From Actinomycetota bacterium (GTDB lineage: Bacteria > Actinomycetota > Acidimicrobiia > Acidimicrobiales > AC-14), in NCBI GenBank assembly GCA_040754375.1, contig JBFMCT010000036.1, positions 1-33,235 on the forward strand: 33,235 nucleotides of DNA, in the 5' to 3' direction. The position numbers and the translations under genes are program-made. Shown piece after piece: positions 15,517-22,728 of the stretch. Each line of letters starts with the position of its first letter. The stretch's first letter is position 1. The notes beneath the pieces are model-generated. The model saw only the letters and a list, made by a program, of their open reading frames with translations. It was not told where the DNA came from and searched no databases.

Positions 15517-16271
15517 ACGACCCCTCCGCTCCGGCGCCCGCGCTGGCCGCCCGGGGACTGGTCAAGAGCTACGGCCGCCTCCCGGTCCTGTCGGGCATCG
15601 ACTTGGAGGTGCGGGCCGGAGAGGTGGTGGCCGTGCTGGGGCCCAGCGGGTGCGGCAAGTCGACGTTGATGCGCCTGCTGGCCGGCCTCGAGCCACCCGA
15701 CGCCGGCCACGTGGAGCAGGCGGGTCAAGCCGTGCGGGGCCCGTCGCCCCTGCGCCCCATGGTCGTGCAGGGGGCGACGCTGTTCCCCTGGCTCGACCTG
15801 CGGGCCAACCTGGAGTGGGGCCCGCGGGCGCTGCGGCAGCCCGGGCCCGCGGCCCTGGCGTCCTCCCTGCTGGCGGCCACCGGCCTGGAGGGTTCGGGCC
15901 ACCTGTTGCCCCGCCAGCTCTCGGGGGGCATGCGCCAGCGGGCGGCCATCGCCCAGGTACTGGCCGCCGACCCGCCCGTGCTGCTGCTCGACGAACCGTT
16001 CGGGGCCCTCGACGCCCAGACCCGACTGCGCATGCAGGAGTGGCTCGTCGAGCTGCTGGCCCGGCGGGGGGCGGCCACCGTGCTGGTCACCCACGACGTG
16101 GAGGAGGCCCTCCTGCTGGGTCACCGCCTGGTGCGCCTGTCGCACCGCCCGGCCCGGGTGGTGGAGGAGACGGCCGTCGAACTGGCCTTCCCCCGGGGGC
16201 GCCAGACCCTGTCAGAGCCGGCGTTCGTGGCCCTCAAGGCCCAGGTGCTGTCCCAGGTACTCGAGGCTTAG
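15513..16271 (+). CDS. ABC transporter ATP-binding protein (NitT/TauT type)
   Basis: A 252-residue nucleotide-binding subunit. Walker A GPSGCGKST is near residue 43, a Q-loop (VVQGATLFPW) near 87, the signature LSGGMRQRAAIA near 134, Walker B VLLLDEPFGALD near 155 and the switch His in VTHDVEEA near 191. The TTG at 15513 overlaps the permease stop (TTGA), suggesting coupled translation; a GTG 12 bases upstream is also possible. It powers the importer formed by the two genes before it. Confidence 0.93.
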   Translation: MNDPSAPAPALAARGLVKSYGRLPVLSGIDLEVRAGEVVAVLGPSGCGKSTLMRLLAGLEPPDAGHVEQAGQAVRGPSPLRPMVVQGATLFPWLDLRANLEWGPRALRQPGPAALASSLLAATGLEGSGHLLPRQLSGGMRQRAAIAQVLAADPPVLLLDEPFGALDAQTRLRMQEWLVELLARRGAATVLVTHDVEEALLLGHRLVRLSHRPARVVEETAVELAFPRGRQTLSEPAFVALKAQVLSQVLEA

Positions 16272-16284
16272 CGCCCAGGGGCGC
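16271..16284. terminator. Hairpin between convergent genes
   Basis: GCGCC (16271-16275) pairs with GGCGC (16280-16284) around CAGG, directly at the stop of the ATPase gene and 7 bases from the end of the opposing gene. It is short and has no T run. Confidence 0.35.
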
Positions 16285-16290
16285 CTGGCT

Positions 16291-16560
16291 TCAGCCCGTG
16301 CTCGACTCGCTCTTGTCCAAGGGGTCCCACGAGCCGAGCCAGAGCAGGCCGTCGGGCTGGTCCTCGGCCAGCTTGCACATCTCGGTGATCTCCGCGGCCA
16401 GCGGCCCGAGCTGTTCGAGGCAGTCGTCGTGCACGTGGAAGGGGAACTCGCAGGCTCCGACCCGCTTGGGGGCGGTGCCCGCGGCTACCGGGCGGGCACA
16501 CACCTCGCACAGCGGGTCGTCGAGGCCGTCGGCGCTGGCGCTACCGATCGGGTCTTCCAT
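16291..16560 (-). CDS. Small Cys/His-rich protein, possible zinc binder
   Basis: An 89-residue acidic protein. Cys18 and Cys21 form a CxxC (CEVC), followed by Cys37, His42, His44 and Cys47 (FHVHDDCLEQL). This spacing looks like a small treble-clef or zinc-ribbon site. I do not recognise the family. The ATG at 16560 is preceded by AAGGAGAG, a good ribosome site. It is transcribed divergently from the methyltransferase-like gene. Confidence 0.7.
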   Translation of the reverse strand: MEDPIGSASADGLDDPLCEVCARPVAAGTAPKRVGACEFPFHVHDDCLEQLGPLAAEITEMCKLAEDQPDGLLWLGSWDPLDKSESSTG

Positions 16561-16651
16561 GGGCGCTCTCCTTCGGGTGGCGTCGGGCGGGGCCAGCCGA
16601 ACTATTCAATGCACATCCCCGAGCTTATGTTCCGCGGGGGGCCGGGCCGGC

Positions 16652-16666
16652 GGGGACAATGTCCCC
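16652..16666. promoter_or_regulatory. Perfect palindrome GGGGACAATGTCCCC
   Basis: A perfect 6-base inverted repeat around AAT in the divergent 118-base region between two genes, 12 bases before the rightward start at 16679. It may be an operator, and its centre (GACAAT) could also serve as a -10 box. Confidence 0.4.
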
Positions 16667-16678
16667 GGGGAGGTGGTC

Positions 16679-17203
16679 GTGGGCCTGCATCTGAGCGCCA
16701 ACCGGGGCGAGGCGGCCCGGGCGTGGGCCCTGGTGGCCGCCCAGTTCGCCATCCTCGTCGCTCTGCTCGTGTGGTCCCCGGCCCCCGACTTCCGGCCGCC
16801 GCGATGGCTGCAGCGGGCGGCCGACTACGCCGGGGTGGCCGGTGCCCTGTGGCTGGTGCTGGGCCTGGTCTCGCTGGGCCGATCGGCAACCGCCCTGCCC
16901 CTGCCGGTGGCCCACGGGCGGCTCAGGACCGGCGGCCTCTACCGGCTCAGCCGCCACCCGATCTACACCGGCTTGCTGGCCCTGGGTTGGTCGTGGGCCG
17001 TGGGGGCGGCGGCCTACGGCTCGCTGGCCCTGGCCGCCGCCCTGACGGCACTGCTGTGGGCCAAGGCCCGGTTCGAGGAGGCTGCCCTGGCCCGCACCTA
17101 CCCCGGTTACGTCGACTACGCCGAGCGGACGCCCCGGTTCCTGCCCCTCGGCTTCCGCCTGCGCCGGTCCTTCCCGCGATTGCCCGGAGCGGGCCGCGGG
17201 TAG
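16679..17203 (+). CDS. Isoprenylcysteine carboxyl methyltransferase-like membrane protein
   Basis: A 174-residue membrane protein with about four to five helices and the signature of the ICMT/PEMT-like family: RTGGLYRLSRHPIYTGLL (about residues 80-97), then in the C-terminal part ARFEEAALARTYPGYVDY and RFLP. Bacterial members are S-adenosylmethionine-dependent methyltransferases or proteins of unknown substrate; prenylated proteins are not expected here. GTG 16679 lies 5 bases after GGGGAGG; GTG 16673 is an alternative. Confidence 0.82.
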   Translation: MGLHLSANRGEAARAWALVAAQFAILVALLVWSPAPDFRPPRWLQRAADYAGVAGALWLVLGLVSLGRSATALPLPVAHGRLRTGGLYRLSRHPIYTGLLALGWSWAVGAAAYGSLALAAALTALLWAKARFEEAALARTYPGYVDYAERTPRFLPLGFRLRRSFPRLPGAGRG

Positions 17204-17234
17204 GTGAACGGCGTACCGCAAGGGAGGTGCGAAG

Positions 17235-17888
17235 GTGGCTGACCAGCAGCGCCAGGAGCTCGTAGGAGTGTTCAGCAGCCAGGAGAGGGCCGACGCGGCC
17301 GCCCGGCGGGTGCGCGACCTCGGGGTGCCCGAGGAGCTGATCCACATGAACGGTCACGCCGACAAGGAGGCGGCCTTGCGGGGCGAGATGCGCGACGAGC
17401 TCGAACGGAGCTGGTTCAGCCCCCAGGCCGGGTTCCTTCTCACCAAGCGGGCCGTCAAGGGCATGTTGGTGGTGTCGCCCGTCGCCATCGCCCTGGGGAT
17501 CCTGATCGCCCTGCCCTTTGCTTTCCTGCCGTGGGGCCCCCTGCCCTTGTGGGGGCGCCTGCTGGCCGTGGTCCTGCTGGGGTCGGCCTTCGGGGCCACC
17601 GTGGGGTTCATCATCGGGGGCGAAGCCGAGAAGGGGGCAGGTGCCCCCTTGGCCGCCGAGCGGGGCCCGGCTCTACGGGTGGGCGACACCCGGCCCGAGG
17701 TCCGTGAAGCTCTGGTGGCCGAGGAGCCTGTGAGGGTCGACGTCGTGACCGCTGCCGGTTCTCCTGTGGGTAACGTGACCAACGAGAGCGAGACCAACGA
17801 CGAGGGCGTCTTCGAGGACCTCCGCCGGGCGTGGGACGAGCCCGACCGCGACGCCCACAACCGCCACGAAGACCTCTCCGACCGCTAG
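17235..17888 (+). CDS. General-stress-protein-like membrane protein
   Basis: A 217-residue protein. Residues 8-50 (ELVGVFSSQERADAAARRVRDLGV...) look like the ferredoxin-like domain of heat-induced/general stress 17M-type proteins, in which a strand is followed by a helix with alternating Ala and Arg. Two hydrophobic hairpin helices follow (about 75-98 and 104-127, ending in a Gly-rich GFIIGGEAEKG), then a hydrophilic, acidic C-terminal tail. GTG 17235 has the ribosome site GGGAGG 7 bases before it. Function is unknown; a role in envelope or stress response is a guess from the family. Confidence 0.7.
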   Translation: MADQQRQELVGVFSSQERADAAARRVRDLGVPEELIHMNGHADKEAALRGEMRDELERSWFSPQAGFLLTKRAVKGMLVVSPVAIALGILIALPFAFLPWGPLPLWGRLLAVVLLGSAFGATVGFIIGGEAEKGAGAPLAAERGPALRVGDTRPEVREALVAEEPVRVDVVTAAGSPVGNVTNESETNDEGVFEDLRRAWDEPDRDAHNRHEDLSDR

Positions 17889-17902
17889 GGCCGCGACCAG
17901 GG

Positions 17903-17931
17903 CCCCGACCCCGCCATCAGCGGCCTCGGGG
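17903..17931 (+). terminator. Probable terminator hairpin
   Basis: CCCCGA (17903-17908) pairs with TCGGGG (17926-17931), with a further inner pairing CCGC/GCGG around CATCA. It starts 15 bases after the stop of the preceding gene. The following bases contain only a weak T run. Confidence 0.45.
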
Positions 17932-17951
17932 TTCTGGGACACTTTGGCACG

Positions 17952-17981
17952 TACACCTGTTGGGCACCTGGCGTGTAGGAT
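17952..17981 (+). promoter_or_regulatory. vapBC promoter and likely operator
   Basis: TAGGAT (17976-17981) ends 6 bases before the ATG at 17988, as a leaderless -10. Inverted arms TACAC (17952-17956) and GTGTA (17973-17977) flank and overlap it, a good position for autorepression by the VapB antitoxin. Confidence 0.5.
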
Positions 17982-17987
17982 CAGTGT

Positions 17988-18197
17988 ATGGCCCGGGTCC
18001 GGACGAACATCGAGATCGAGGACGACTACCTCAGGGCGGTCATGGACCGCTTCGGCGTCCACACCAAGACCGAGGCGGTCGATCTCGCCCTGCGACACCT
18101 GGCCGGCCAGCCCATGAACCGTGACGAGGCGTTGGCCATGCGCGGCGCCCACGCCATCGTCGAGATCCCGGAGGACGCCCGGCCAACGGAGAGCTGA
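17988..18197 (+). CDS. vapB: VapB-type antitoxin
   Basis: A 69-residue protein starting with the ribbon-helix-helix strand RTNIEIEDDYLRAVMDRFG and KTEAVDLALRHLA, typical of type II VapB antitoxins. The C-terminal part would wrap the toxin. Its stop overlaps the toxin ATG by one base (TGATG), so the two are translated together. It probably binds the TACAC/GTGTA operator just upstream. Confidence 0.9.
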   Translation: MARVRTNIEIEDDYLRAVMDRFGVHTKTEAVDLALRHLAGQPMNRDEALAMRGAHAIVEIPEDARPTES

Positions 18198-18655
18198 TGA
18201 TCCTCGCCGACACCTCGGCGTGGGTCGAGTACGACCGGGCAACGGGCAGCCCGGTCGACATCCGCCTCTCCGAACTGATCGCCGAGGATGGTCCCCTCGC
18301 CGTCACCGACCCCGTCGTCATGGAGGTGTTGGCCGGAGCTCGGACCGAGCAACGAGAGGCGGACCTCCGTCGGTTGCTCCTGCGGTTCGAGTTGCTCCGC
18401 TTCGACGTGGCCGCCGACTTCCACGGGGCGGCACGCATCTATCGCCGCTGCCGGCGGGAGGGCGTCATCCCTCGAGGACTGACCGACTGCATGATCGCCG
18501 CGGTGGCGCTGCGCACCGAGGCCATCCTCCTCGCCCACGACGCCGACATGAACCGCGTCGCCAAGGTGGTCGACATAGAGATGGACCAGGCCTCATACCT
18601 CATCGCTGGGGCGCGCCGGGCGTCGCCGAACGCCGGGTCCTCTGGGCCGAATTGA
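18197..18655 (+). CDS. vapC: VapC-type PIN-domain toxin
   Basis: A 152-residue PIN-domain ribonuclease. The four acidic metal-binding positions are visible: Asp5 (ADTSAWVE), Glu in VVMEVLAGA, Asp in TDCMIAAVAL and Asp in AHDADMNRVA. VapC toxins cleave tRNA or rRNA in a Mg-dependent way when freed from VapB. The C-terminal 20 residues are longer than usual. It is preceded directly by its antitoxin. Confidence 0.92.
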   Translation: MILADTSAWVEYDRATGSPVDIRLSELIAEDGPLAVTDPVVMEVLAGARTEQREADLRRLLLRFELLRFDVAADFHGAARIYRRCRREGVIPRGLTDCMIAAVALRTEAILLAHDADMNRVAKVVDIEMDQASYLIAGARRASPNAGSSGPN

Positions 18656-19025
18656 ACGAACGGCCCGGCAACTGACGCGTCGACGTGGGACGCCTCTGCG
18701 ATCATCTCGCCTAGTTCCGACCTCCAGCGGGCCTCGAGCCCACAGACCCGCACCGACCTCGGCCGTGCCAATCGCGAGTCCGCTGCGGCCAAGGCCCGCC
18801 TCGTTGCCCGTTCCCCCACGACGACCGCCTCCACGCCTCCGCTCCCGCCAAGCCGAGATCGAGGCTGCCCTCCTCCCCGACGAGGCCGAGCCTCGCCACC
18901 TGCGCCCGACCCGGCTCCGGCCCCCGACCGGCCGGGGCCTGAGACTGCACGACCCGGACCCGATATCGGAGCGTGGTGAGGGAACGCCGGCTCACCTCCG
19001 GGGATCCCGCCCTACGCTTCGACGG
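18656..19025. other. Intergenic stretch, no supported gene
   Basis: A 370-base gap between the vapBC pair and the DUF402 gene. Frames are open on both strands, as expected at this GC content, but I see no ribosome site, family motif or RNA structure. A TACGCT box (19013-19018), 7 bases before GTG 19026, is the only clear signal. Confidence 0.5.
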
Positions 19026-19607
19026 GTGGAGGTGGTTCGCATTCGCAAGCGAAAGCGGCCCGAGGGCGTAATGGTCTGGCGTGCCTACGTACTCGGCGAA
19101 GACCGCTTCGGAACGTGGCTCTTCACGCCTCAAGGCTCCATCGTGCGAGGGACATGCGACGGCGAGATCGCGTGCAGCTACGTGGGAGTCCCCGAGGAGC
19201 CGGGCCTCCACGTCCTTCACCTCGCACCGAACGACGGATGGTGGTTCGGGACGTGGACGATCGACGAACTCGGCCAACGGGTCGCCATCGACGTGTGCAC
19301 GCCGCCCGTCCACGTAGACGGGGAATGGCACTTCGACGACCTCGAGCTCGACCTGTACCGCCGTGCGTCGACCCTAGGGGTGTTCGACGAGGCCGAATTC
19401 GCCGATGGATGTGCTGCCGGACACATCACCCCCGACGAGGCTCGCGCCGGCCGAGCAACGGCGTCTGACCTCCACGACCGGCTTCGCCATGGGGACGTGC
19501 TCTTCGACGCCGTTGGGTGGGACCGGCTGCAAGAGGCGATCGCCCTCGACGCCTTCCCCCTGACCGTCGAACTGAGCGACCTCGACCCTGAGAGTGAGGT
19601 CTGTTAG
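19026..19607 (+). CDS. DUF402 family protein
   Basis: A 193-residue protein. The core around residues 15-100 (WRAYVLGEDRFGTWLFTP, HLAPNDGWWFGTWT, then CTPPVHVDGEWHFDDLELDLYRRA) matches the DUF402 barrel, whose members such as FomD bind divalent metal and hydrolyse nucleoside diphosphates or nucleotidyl conjugates. The conserved acidic cluster (DLELD) is intact. The GTG at 19026 was chosen because a TACGCT box lies 7 bases upstream and the domain begins just after it; the frame upstream has no family similarity. Role in this cell unknown. Confidence 0.8.
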   Translation: MEVVRIRKRKRPEGVMVWRAYVLGEDRFGTWLFTPQGSIVRGTCDGEIACSYVGVPEEPGLHVLHLAPNDGWWFGTWTIDELGQRVAIDVCTPPVHVDGEWHFDDLELDLYRRASTLGVFDEAEFADGCAAGHITPDEARAGRATASDLHDRLRHGDVLFDAVGWDRLQEAIALDAFPLTVELSDLDPESEVC

Positions 19608-19647
19608 CGATCGTGCGATGGCCGGCAACCGAGTGCTCCGCCGCGGG

Positions 19648-19858
19648 TCAGCGGTCGTCCGGCGCCGTTCGGTGGTCGACCAGGAATTGCAGCAACACGA
19701 GGTCTTGCCACCGTCCGAACTTCGCCCCGATTTCGGGCAAGCGGGCCACTGATGCCGTCCACGGTTTGGGGTGTGTCGGTCCATTCGATCGTCGTCGTCG
19801 AGACAAAGGCGTTCAGGATGGACGCGATCGCAGCCGCATCGGTGTCAGCCGCCGGCCT
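19648..19858 (-). pseudogene. GNAT acetyltransferase relic with core deleted
   Basis: On the minus strand, 19858 leftward reads RPAADTDAAAIASILNAFVST and on through IEWTDTPQTVDG, which is the N-terminus of phosphinothricin-type N-acetyltransferases. It then changes frame, and LPEIGAKFGRWQDLVLLQF ends at a TGA (19648-19650); this is the C-terminus of the same family (normally GRKFGRWLDLV). About 210 bases remain of a gene normally over 500, so the acetyl-CoA-binding core is missing and the start is lost. Confidence 0.75.
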
Positions 19859-19942
19859 TCATCGACGCCAGGTAGGGTTGCGACGTGTGAGACACCCCAC
19901 GAGACCTGGGCGCATCGATCACGGCGCGTCGTCTTGGGGGCC

Positions 19943-20824
19943 ATGACTCGACCACCGGGCGAAATCGCGGTACCACCGAGGTTGCGGGCCTCGCTGGATG
20001 GCACGCATCACGTCTGGCTTGAGCAGTTACCTCACCTCATCGGTCGCGCCTCGACGCGCTGGCGCCTGGTGGTCGGCCAGCCCTATGTCCCGGGAGGCGC
20101 CTCAGCGTGGGTGGCACCGGTGAGCCTTGCACTCGGCGAGTCACCGGCTGTGTTGAAGCTCGGACATTCCCGACAGGCCATTTCCGAAGAGGCTCAGGCT
20201 CTGCGACTCTGCAATGGCGACGGCATGGTACGGCTCATCGACCACGACGACGAACTCGGTGCGCTCCTCATCGAGCGCTGTAGGCGCGACGCTACCGCCG
20301 AGACCATGAGTAGCAAGCGTGCCATTCAGGTGGCGACGACCCTTCTCTCACAGGTGTGGATGCACGGTGCGAGCGGAGCCCAAGTGGATTCCTTGGCCGG
20401 CAGAGCACCTACGACGCTAGAAGGCATCGGTAGGGAACCGGCGCTGAGCGGTGTACGAGGAGCCGCGGTGGCCGGCTGGGAGTATCTTGTCTCCTCTTCC
20501 GCGGTCGACCTCCTCCATGGCGATTGTCATCCGCGTAACATTTTGATGATGGGTGGAGGTCAGTGGCGGCTGATTGACCCGAAGCCGTTCCTCGGTGACC
20601 GCACGTATGACCTCGCGCAGGTTCTCCTACACTTCGGAGATCCATTGGACGGCGCCCTTCGAAGCCGTGTGCGCTCGGTGGCCGCGTCAACGGGTGTCGA
20701 CATGGAGGTGCTGAGATGCGTCGTCGCGGCGCGGTGTGCGGAGTGGGCCCTATGGTGCCGTGCCCGCGGGCTCGATGGCTCCGCTCGGTGGAACATCGCC
20801 GCGATTGAAAGCGTGATGTGTTGA
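19943..20824 (+). CDS. Aminoglycoside/hydroxyurea-type kinase (APH(6)-like)
   Basis: A 293-residue small-molecule kinase of the family that includes streptomycin 6-phosphotransferase and hydroxyurea phosphotransferase. The catalytic loop LLHGDCHPRNIL is near residue 190 (Asp and Asn), and the metal-binding loop IDPKPFLGDRTYDLA follows near 210. An N-terminal ATP-binding segment contains SPAVLKLG (Lys). These enzymes phosphorylate a hydroxyl of the antibiotic with ATP. The ATG at 19943 fits the family length. Whether it confers resistance or has a housekeeping substrate cannot be read; GC is lower than in the first half of the window. Confidence 0.88.
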   Translation: MTRPPGEIAVPPRLRASLDGTHHVWLEQLPHLIGRASTRWRLVVGQPYVPGGASAWVAPVSLALGESPAVLKLGHSRQAISEEAQALRLCNGDGMVRLIDHDDELGALLIERCRRDATAETMSSKRAIQVATTLLSQVWMHGASGAQVDSLAGRAPTTLEGIGREPALSGVRGAAVAGWEYLVSSSAVDLLHGDCHPRNILMMGGGQWRLIDPKPFLGDRTYDLAQVLLHFGDPLDGALRSRVRSVAASTGVDMEVLRCVVAARCAEWALWCRARGLDGSARWNIAAIESVMC

Positions 20825-20884
20825 GGCGGTTCACGGCAAGTTGGCACACCGTCATTGTGGTGACGTCCTTGCTGGCTCCACGGC

Positions 20885-21120
20885 GTGCGCCTCGTCTTCG
20901 ACGAGATCGTCTTCTGCACCTCCGTTGCCCGCGTCACGTTGCACACGCTGATGAGCGAAGGGCGCGCTCGGACGTACCGGCTCTTCGTTCCTGAGGGGCT
21001 CCCCGACGATCCTCTGATGCCACTCGTGCTCGCGCTGCACGGCAGTGGGAACACGGTCGAGAGCTTCGTCGAAGCAACCCGATCGCTGCAAGGACGACCC
21101 GCCGTCGCCAGCGGAGTCAT
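20885..21120 (+). pseudogene. Truncated alpha/beta-hydrolase (esterase) N-terminus
   Basis: The frame reads SEGRARTYRLFVPEG and PLMPLVLALHGSGNTVESF, which is the opening of a polyhydroxybutyrate-depolymerase/LpqC-type esterase with the oxyanion HGSG. The homology stops soon after, and no nucleophile GxSxG follows before an unrelated toxin-antitoxin locus. It is a relic of a gene normally about 300 residues long. The 5' boundary is approximate. Confidence 0.6.
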
Positions 21121-21215
21121 CCTTGGGCGACGGAACGCAGCCGCTGTTATGCCGGTGTTCGGGGGCACGGCACCGGGGACTCCTTCGGGTGCGCCTGCGA
21201 GACCCCTCCACCGTG

Positions 21216-21240
21216 GTGCTATCATTGGATATCACGGAGG
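21216..21240 (+). promoter_or_regulatory. Operator-like palindrome and ribosome site
   Basis: GTGCTATC (21216-21223) and GATATCAC (21228-21235) form an inverted repeat with one mismatch around ATTG, followed by GGAGG (21236-21240) 6 bases before the ATG at 21247. This is a likely site for autoregulation by the antitoxin. Confidence 0.55.
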
Positions 21241-21246
21241 TGCAGC

Positions 21247-21468
21247 ATGCCGGACATCCTCATCCGAGACGTCCCCGACGACGTTGTCGCCGCGATCGAC
21301 GCGAAGGCGCAGCGGGCCGGGCTCTCTCGAGCCGAGTACCTGAGGCGTGCGTTGTCGCGCGAGCGCACCGACGATCACGCTGGTGTGACGGTCGATGACC
21401 TGGCCCGCTTCGCTCACACCTTCGCTGACCTCGACGACCCGGAGATCATGGGCCAAGCGTGGCGGTGA
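21247..21468 (+). CDS. vapB: Antitoxin, ribbon-helix-helix (VapB/FitA type)
   Basis: A 73-residue protein with an N-terminal ribbon-helix-helix ([21 protein letters not shown], then [11 protein letters not shown]), the pattern of FitA-like VapB antitoxins. The acidic C-terminus ([18 protein letters not shown]) should bind the toxin. It overlaps the toxin gene by up to 10 bases and has its own palindrome and strong ribosome site upstream. Confidence 0.9.
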   Translation: MPDILIRDVPDDVVAAIDAKAQRAGLSRAEYLRRALSRERTDDHAGVTVDDLARFAHTFADLDDPEIMGQAWR

Positions 21469-21872
21469 CGGCGTGGCTGATTGACAAATCCGCTCTGGTC
21501 CGCCTGGCTCACAGCGACGATGCCGAAGAGTGGGCAGCAAGGATCGAGCGAGGTCTGGTGCGGATCACGACTGTGACTCGGCTCGAGGTCGGGTTCTCGG
21601 CCCGGTCGGCCGAGGAGCTGCGAGTCAGCGCCGGACGGCCGCCCCTGGCGGCCATGCCGATCGAGCATCTGACGCCCTCGATCGAGGACCGCGCCGTGGC
21701 AGTTCAGGCCGCGCTGGCTGACCGGGGCCAGCACCGGGCGCCCTCCATCCCGGATCTCCTGAACGCTGCGACCGCCGAGCTCGCACAACTCACTGTTCTC
21801 CACGTCGATCAGGACTACGAGCTGATCGCCGACATCACAAGCCAGCCGGTCGAGCGCCTGCGGCTCAGGTGA
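21459..21872 (+). CDS. vapC: PIN-domain toxin (VapC type)
   Basis: A 137-residue PIN-domain RNase: Asp in [11 protein letters not shown], Glu in TRLEVGFSA, Asp in [13 protein letters not shown] and Asp in [10 protein letters not shown]. It may start at GTG 21459 or at GTG 21465; the latter makes the common GTGA overlap with the antitoxin stop. It forms a complete second toxin-antitoxin pair with the preceding gene. Confidence 0.92.
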   Translation: MAVTAWLIDKSALVRLAHSDDAEEWAARIERGLVRITTVTRLEVGFSARSAEELRVSAGRPPLAAMPIEHLTPSIEDRAVAVQAALADRGQHRAPSIPDLLNAATAELAQLTVLHVDQDYELIADITSQPVERLRLR

Positions 21873-22430
21873 AGGTGTCGGGCGGGTCCACCTCAACCGC
21901 TGGGGCCCAGCGGCGCTCAACCCTGGTGGTCAGCCAGGCCGGTGGACAACTGGCACGCCGCCGTGGGGAATGCGCCCCGCTGGTCTCACGTCGAAAGCGG
22001 TCACGAATCTCCCTCCCGAGCCGCCCCCAAGAATGGCTCGACGCCCGCCCGCAGGCCTCGAACGTTTCTCTGGGGCAGCACGCCCTCCCGAGGCTTGCCA
22101 GTGACAGCATGACAGTCCGGTAATCCGCTTCCGGAGGGGCGCGGACCGGCGGGGATGACGACGCCGGCTCCCATAACGCTCGGGCGCCAAGGGCCCTCGA
22201 GCGCATCCCCGAACGCCGGCTGCGGGACGGTCGCTCGGTCGCTTGTCAGGGTATCGAGTCCACGATGTGGAACGAGACGCCCTCGGTGCGCAGCGCATCC
22301 TCGAGCGGCTGCTGGCCGACGGCGACCTTGAGCAGCAGTACCAGGCGGTGGCGGCGGCATTGTTGCGGATCCGTGGTCCAGGCTCCAGGCCCTTCACGCG
22401 CGTACCCCCGCTGACCCGCGGTTTTGGGTG
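21873..22430. other. Intergenic stretch, possible relics only
   Basis: A 558-base gap between the second VapC gene and the tRNA. On the minus strand a short frame ending at about 22244 (RLVLLLKVAVGQQPLEDAL...) could be the tail of a lost gene, but I cannot assign it. No ribosome site, complete gene or clear RNA structure was seen. Confidence 0.4.
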
Positions 22431-22504
22431 CGCCCCCGGCAGGACTCGAACCTGCGACCCGCTGCTTAGAAGGCAGCCGCTCTATCCAGCTGAGCTACAG
22501 GGGC
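22431..22504 (-). tRNA. tRNA-Arg (anticodon UCU)
   Basis: Read leftward, a 74-base cloverleaf is clear. Acceptor arms GCCCCTG and CGGGGGC pair fully with one T.G; the D arm has GCTCAGCTGGATAGAGC, the anticodon stem GCTGC/GCAGC encloses CTTCTAA with anticodon TCT, and the T arm has GCAGG-TTCGAGT-CCTGC. The 3' CCA is not encoded. It reads AGA codons, rare in this GC-rich sequence. Confidence 0.97.
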
Positions 22505-22576
22505 TTACGAGAAGGCTACGTCTATCGGCCGGCGCTCTGGGGCACCAGGCCGCTGTGTATGTACATCTATGGTCGA

Positions 22577-22582
22577 TAGCAT
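22577..22582 (+). promoter_or_regulatory. -10 box TAGCAT of the truncated vapB
   Basis: TAGCAT is followed by 6 bases and the ATG at 22589. CTAT-GGTCG-ATAG (22567-22579) overlaps it as a possible operator. Confidence 0.4.
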
Positions 22583-22588
22583 GCATGT

Positions 22589-22681
22589 ATGGCGAAACGC
22601 ACGACGATCGAGATCGACGAGGAATTGCTGGCGCGTGCCAAGCGGGCGCTCGGGCGTTCGACCATGTCAATGGCCAAGTGA
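22589..22681 (+). pseudogene. vapB antitoxin truncated by IS21-family insertion
   Basis: The frame begins MAKRTTIEIDEELLARAKR, the typical VapB ribbon-helix-helix opening. After about 25 codons it runs into the IS left end at 22665, and a chance TGA inside the IS at 22679-22681 stops it at 30 codons. The rest of the antitoxin and its toxin are not found beyond the other IS end, so this is the remnant of a third toxin-antitoxin locus. Confidence 0.8.
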
Positions 22682-22689
22682 AAGTCCCC
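22665..22689. repeat. IS21-family left terminal inverted repeat
   Basis: Starts TGTCAATGGCCAAG and ends AGTCCCC. It matches the inverted right end at 25100-25124 in 21 of 25 positions. It cuts the vapB frame. Confidence 0.85.
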
Positions 22690-22728
22690 GGTGGTGGCCA
22701 CCAGAAGTCCCCACCCCTCGGGGTGTGG

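Noticed and set aside
22244-22360. A minus-strand tail (LLLKVAVGQQPLEDALRTEG...) before the tRNA
   Set aside because: It looks protein-like, but I cannot place it in a family and it has no start; noted only in the intergenic description.
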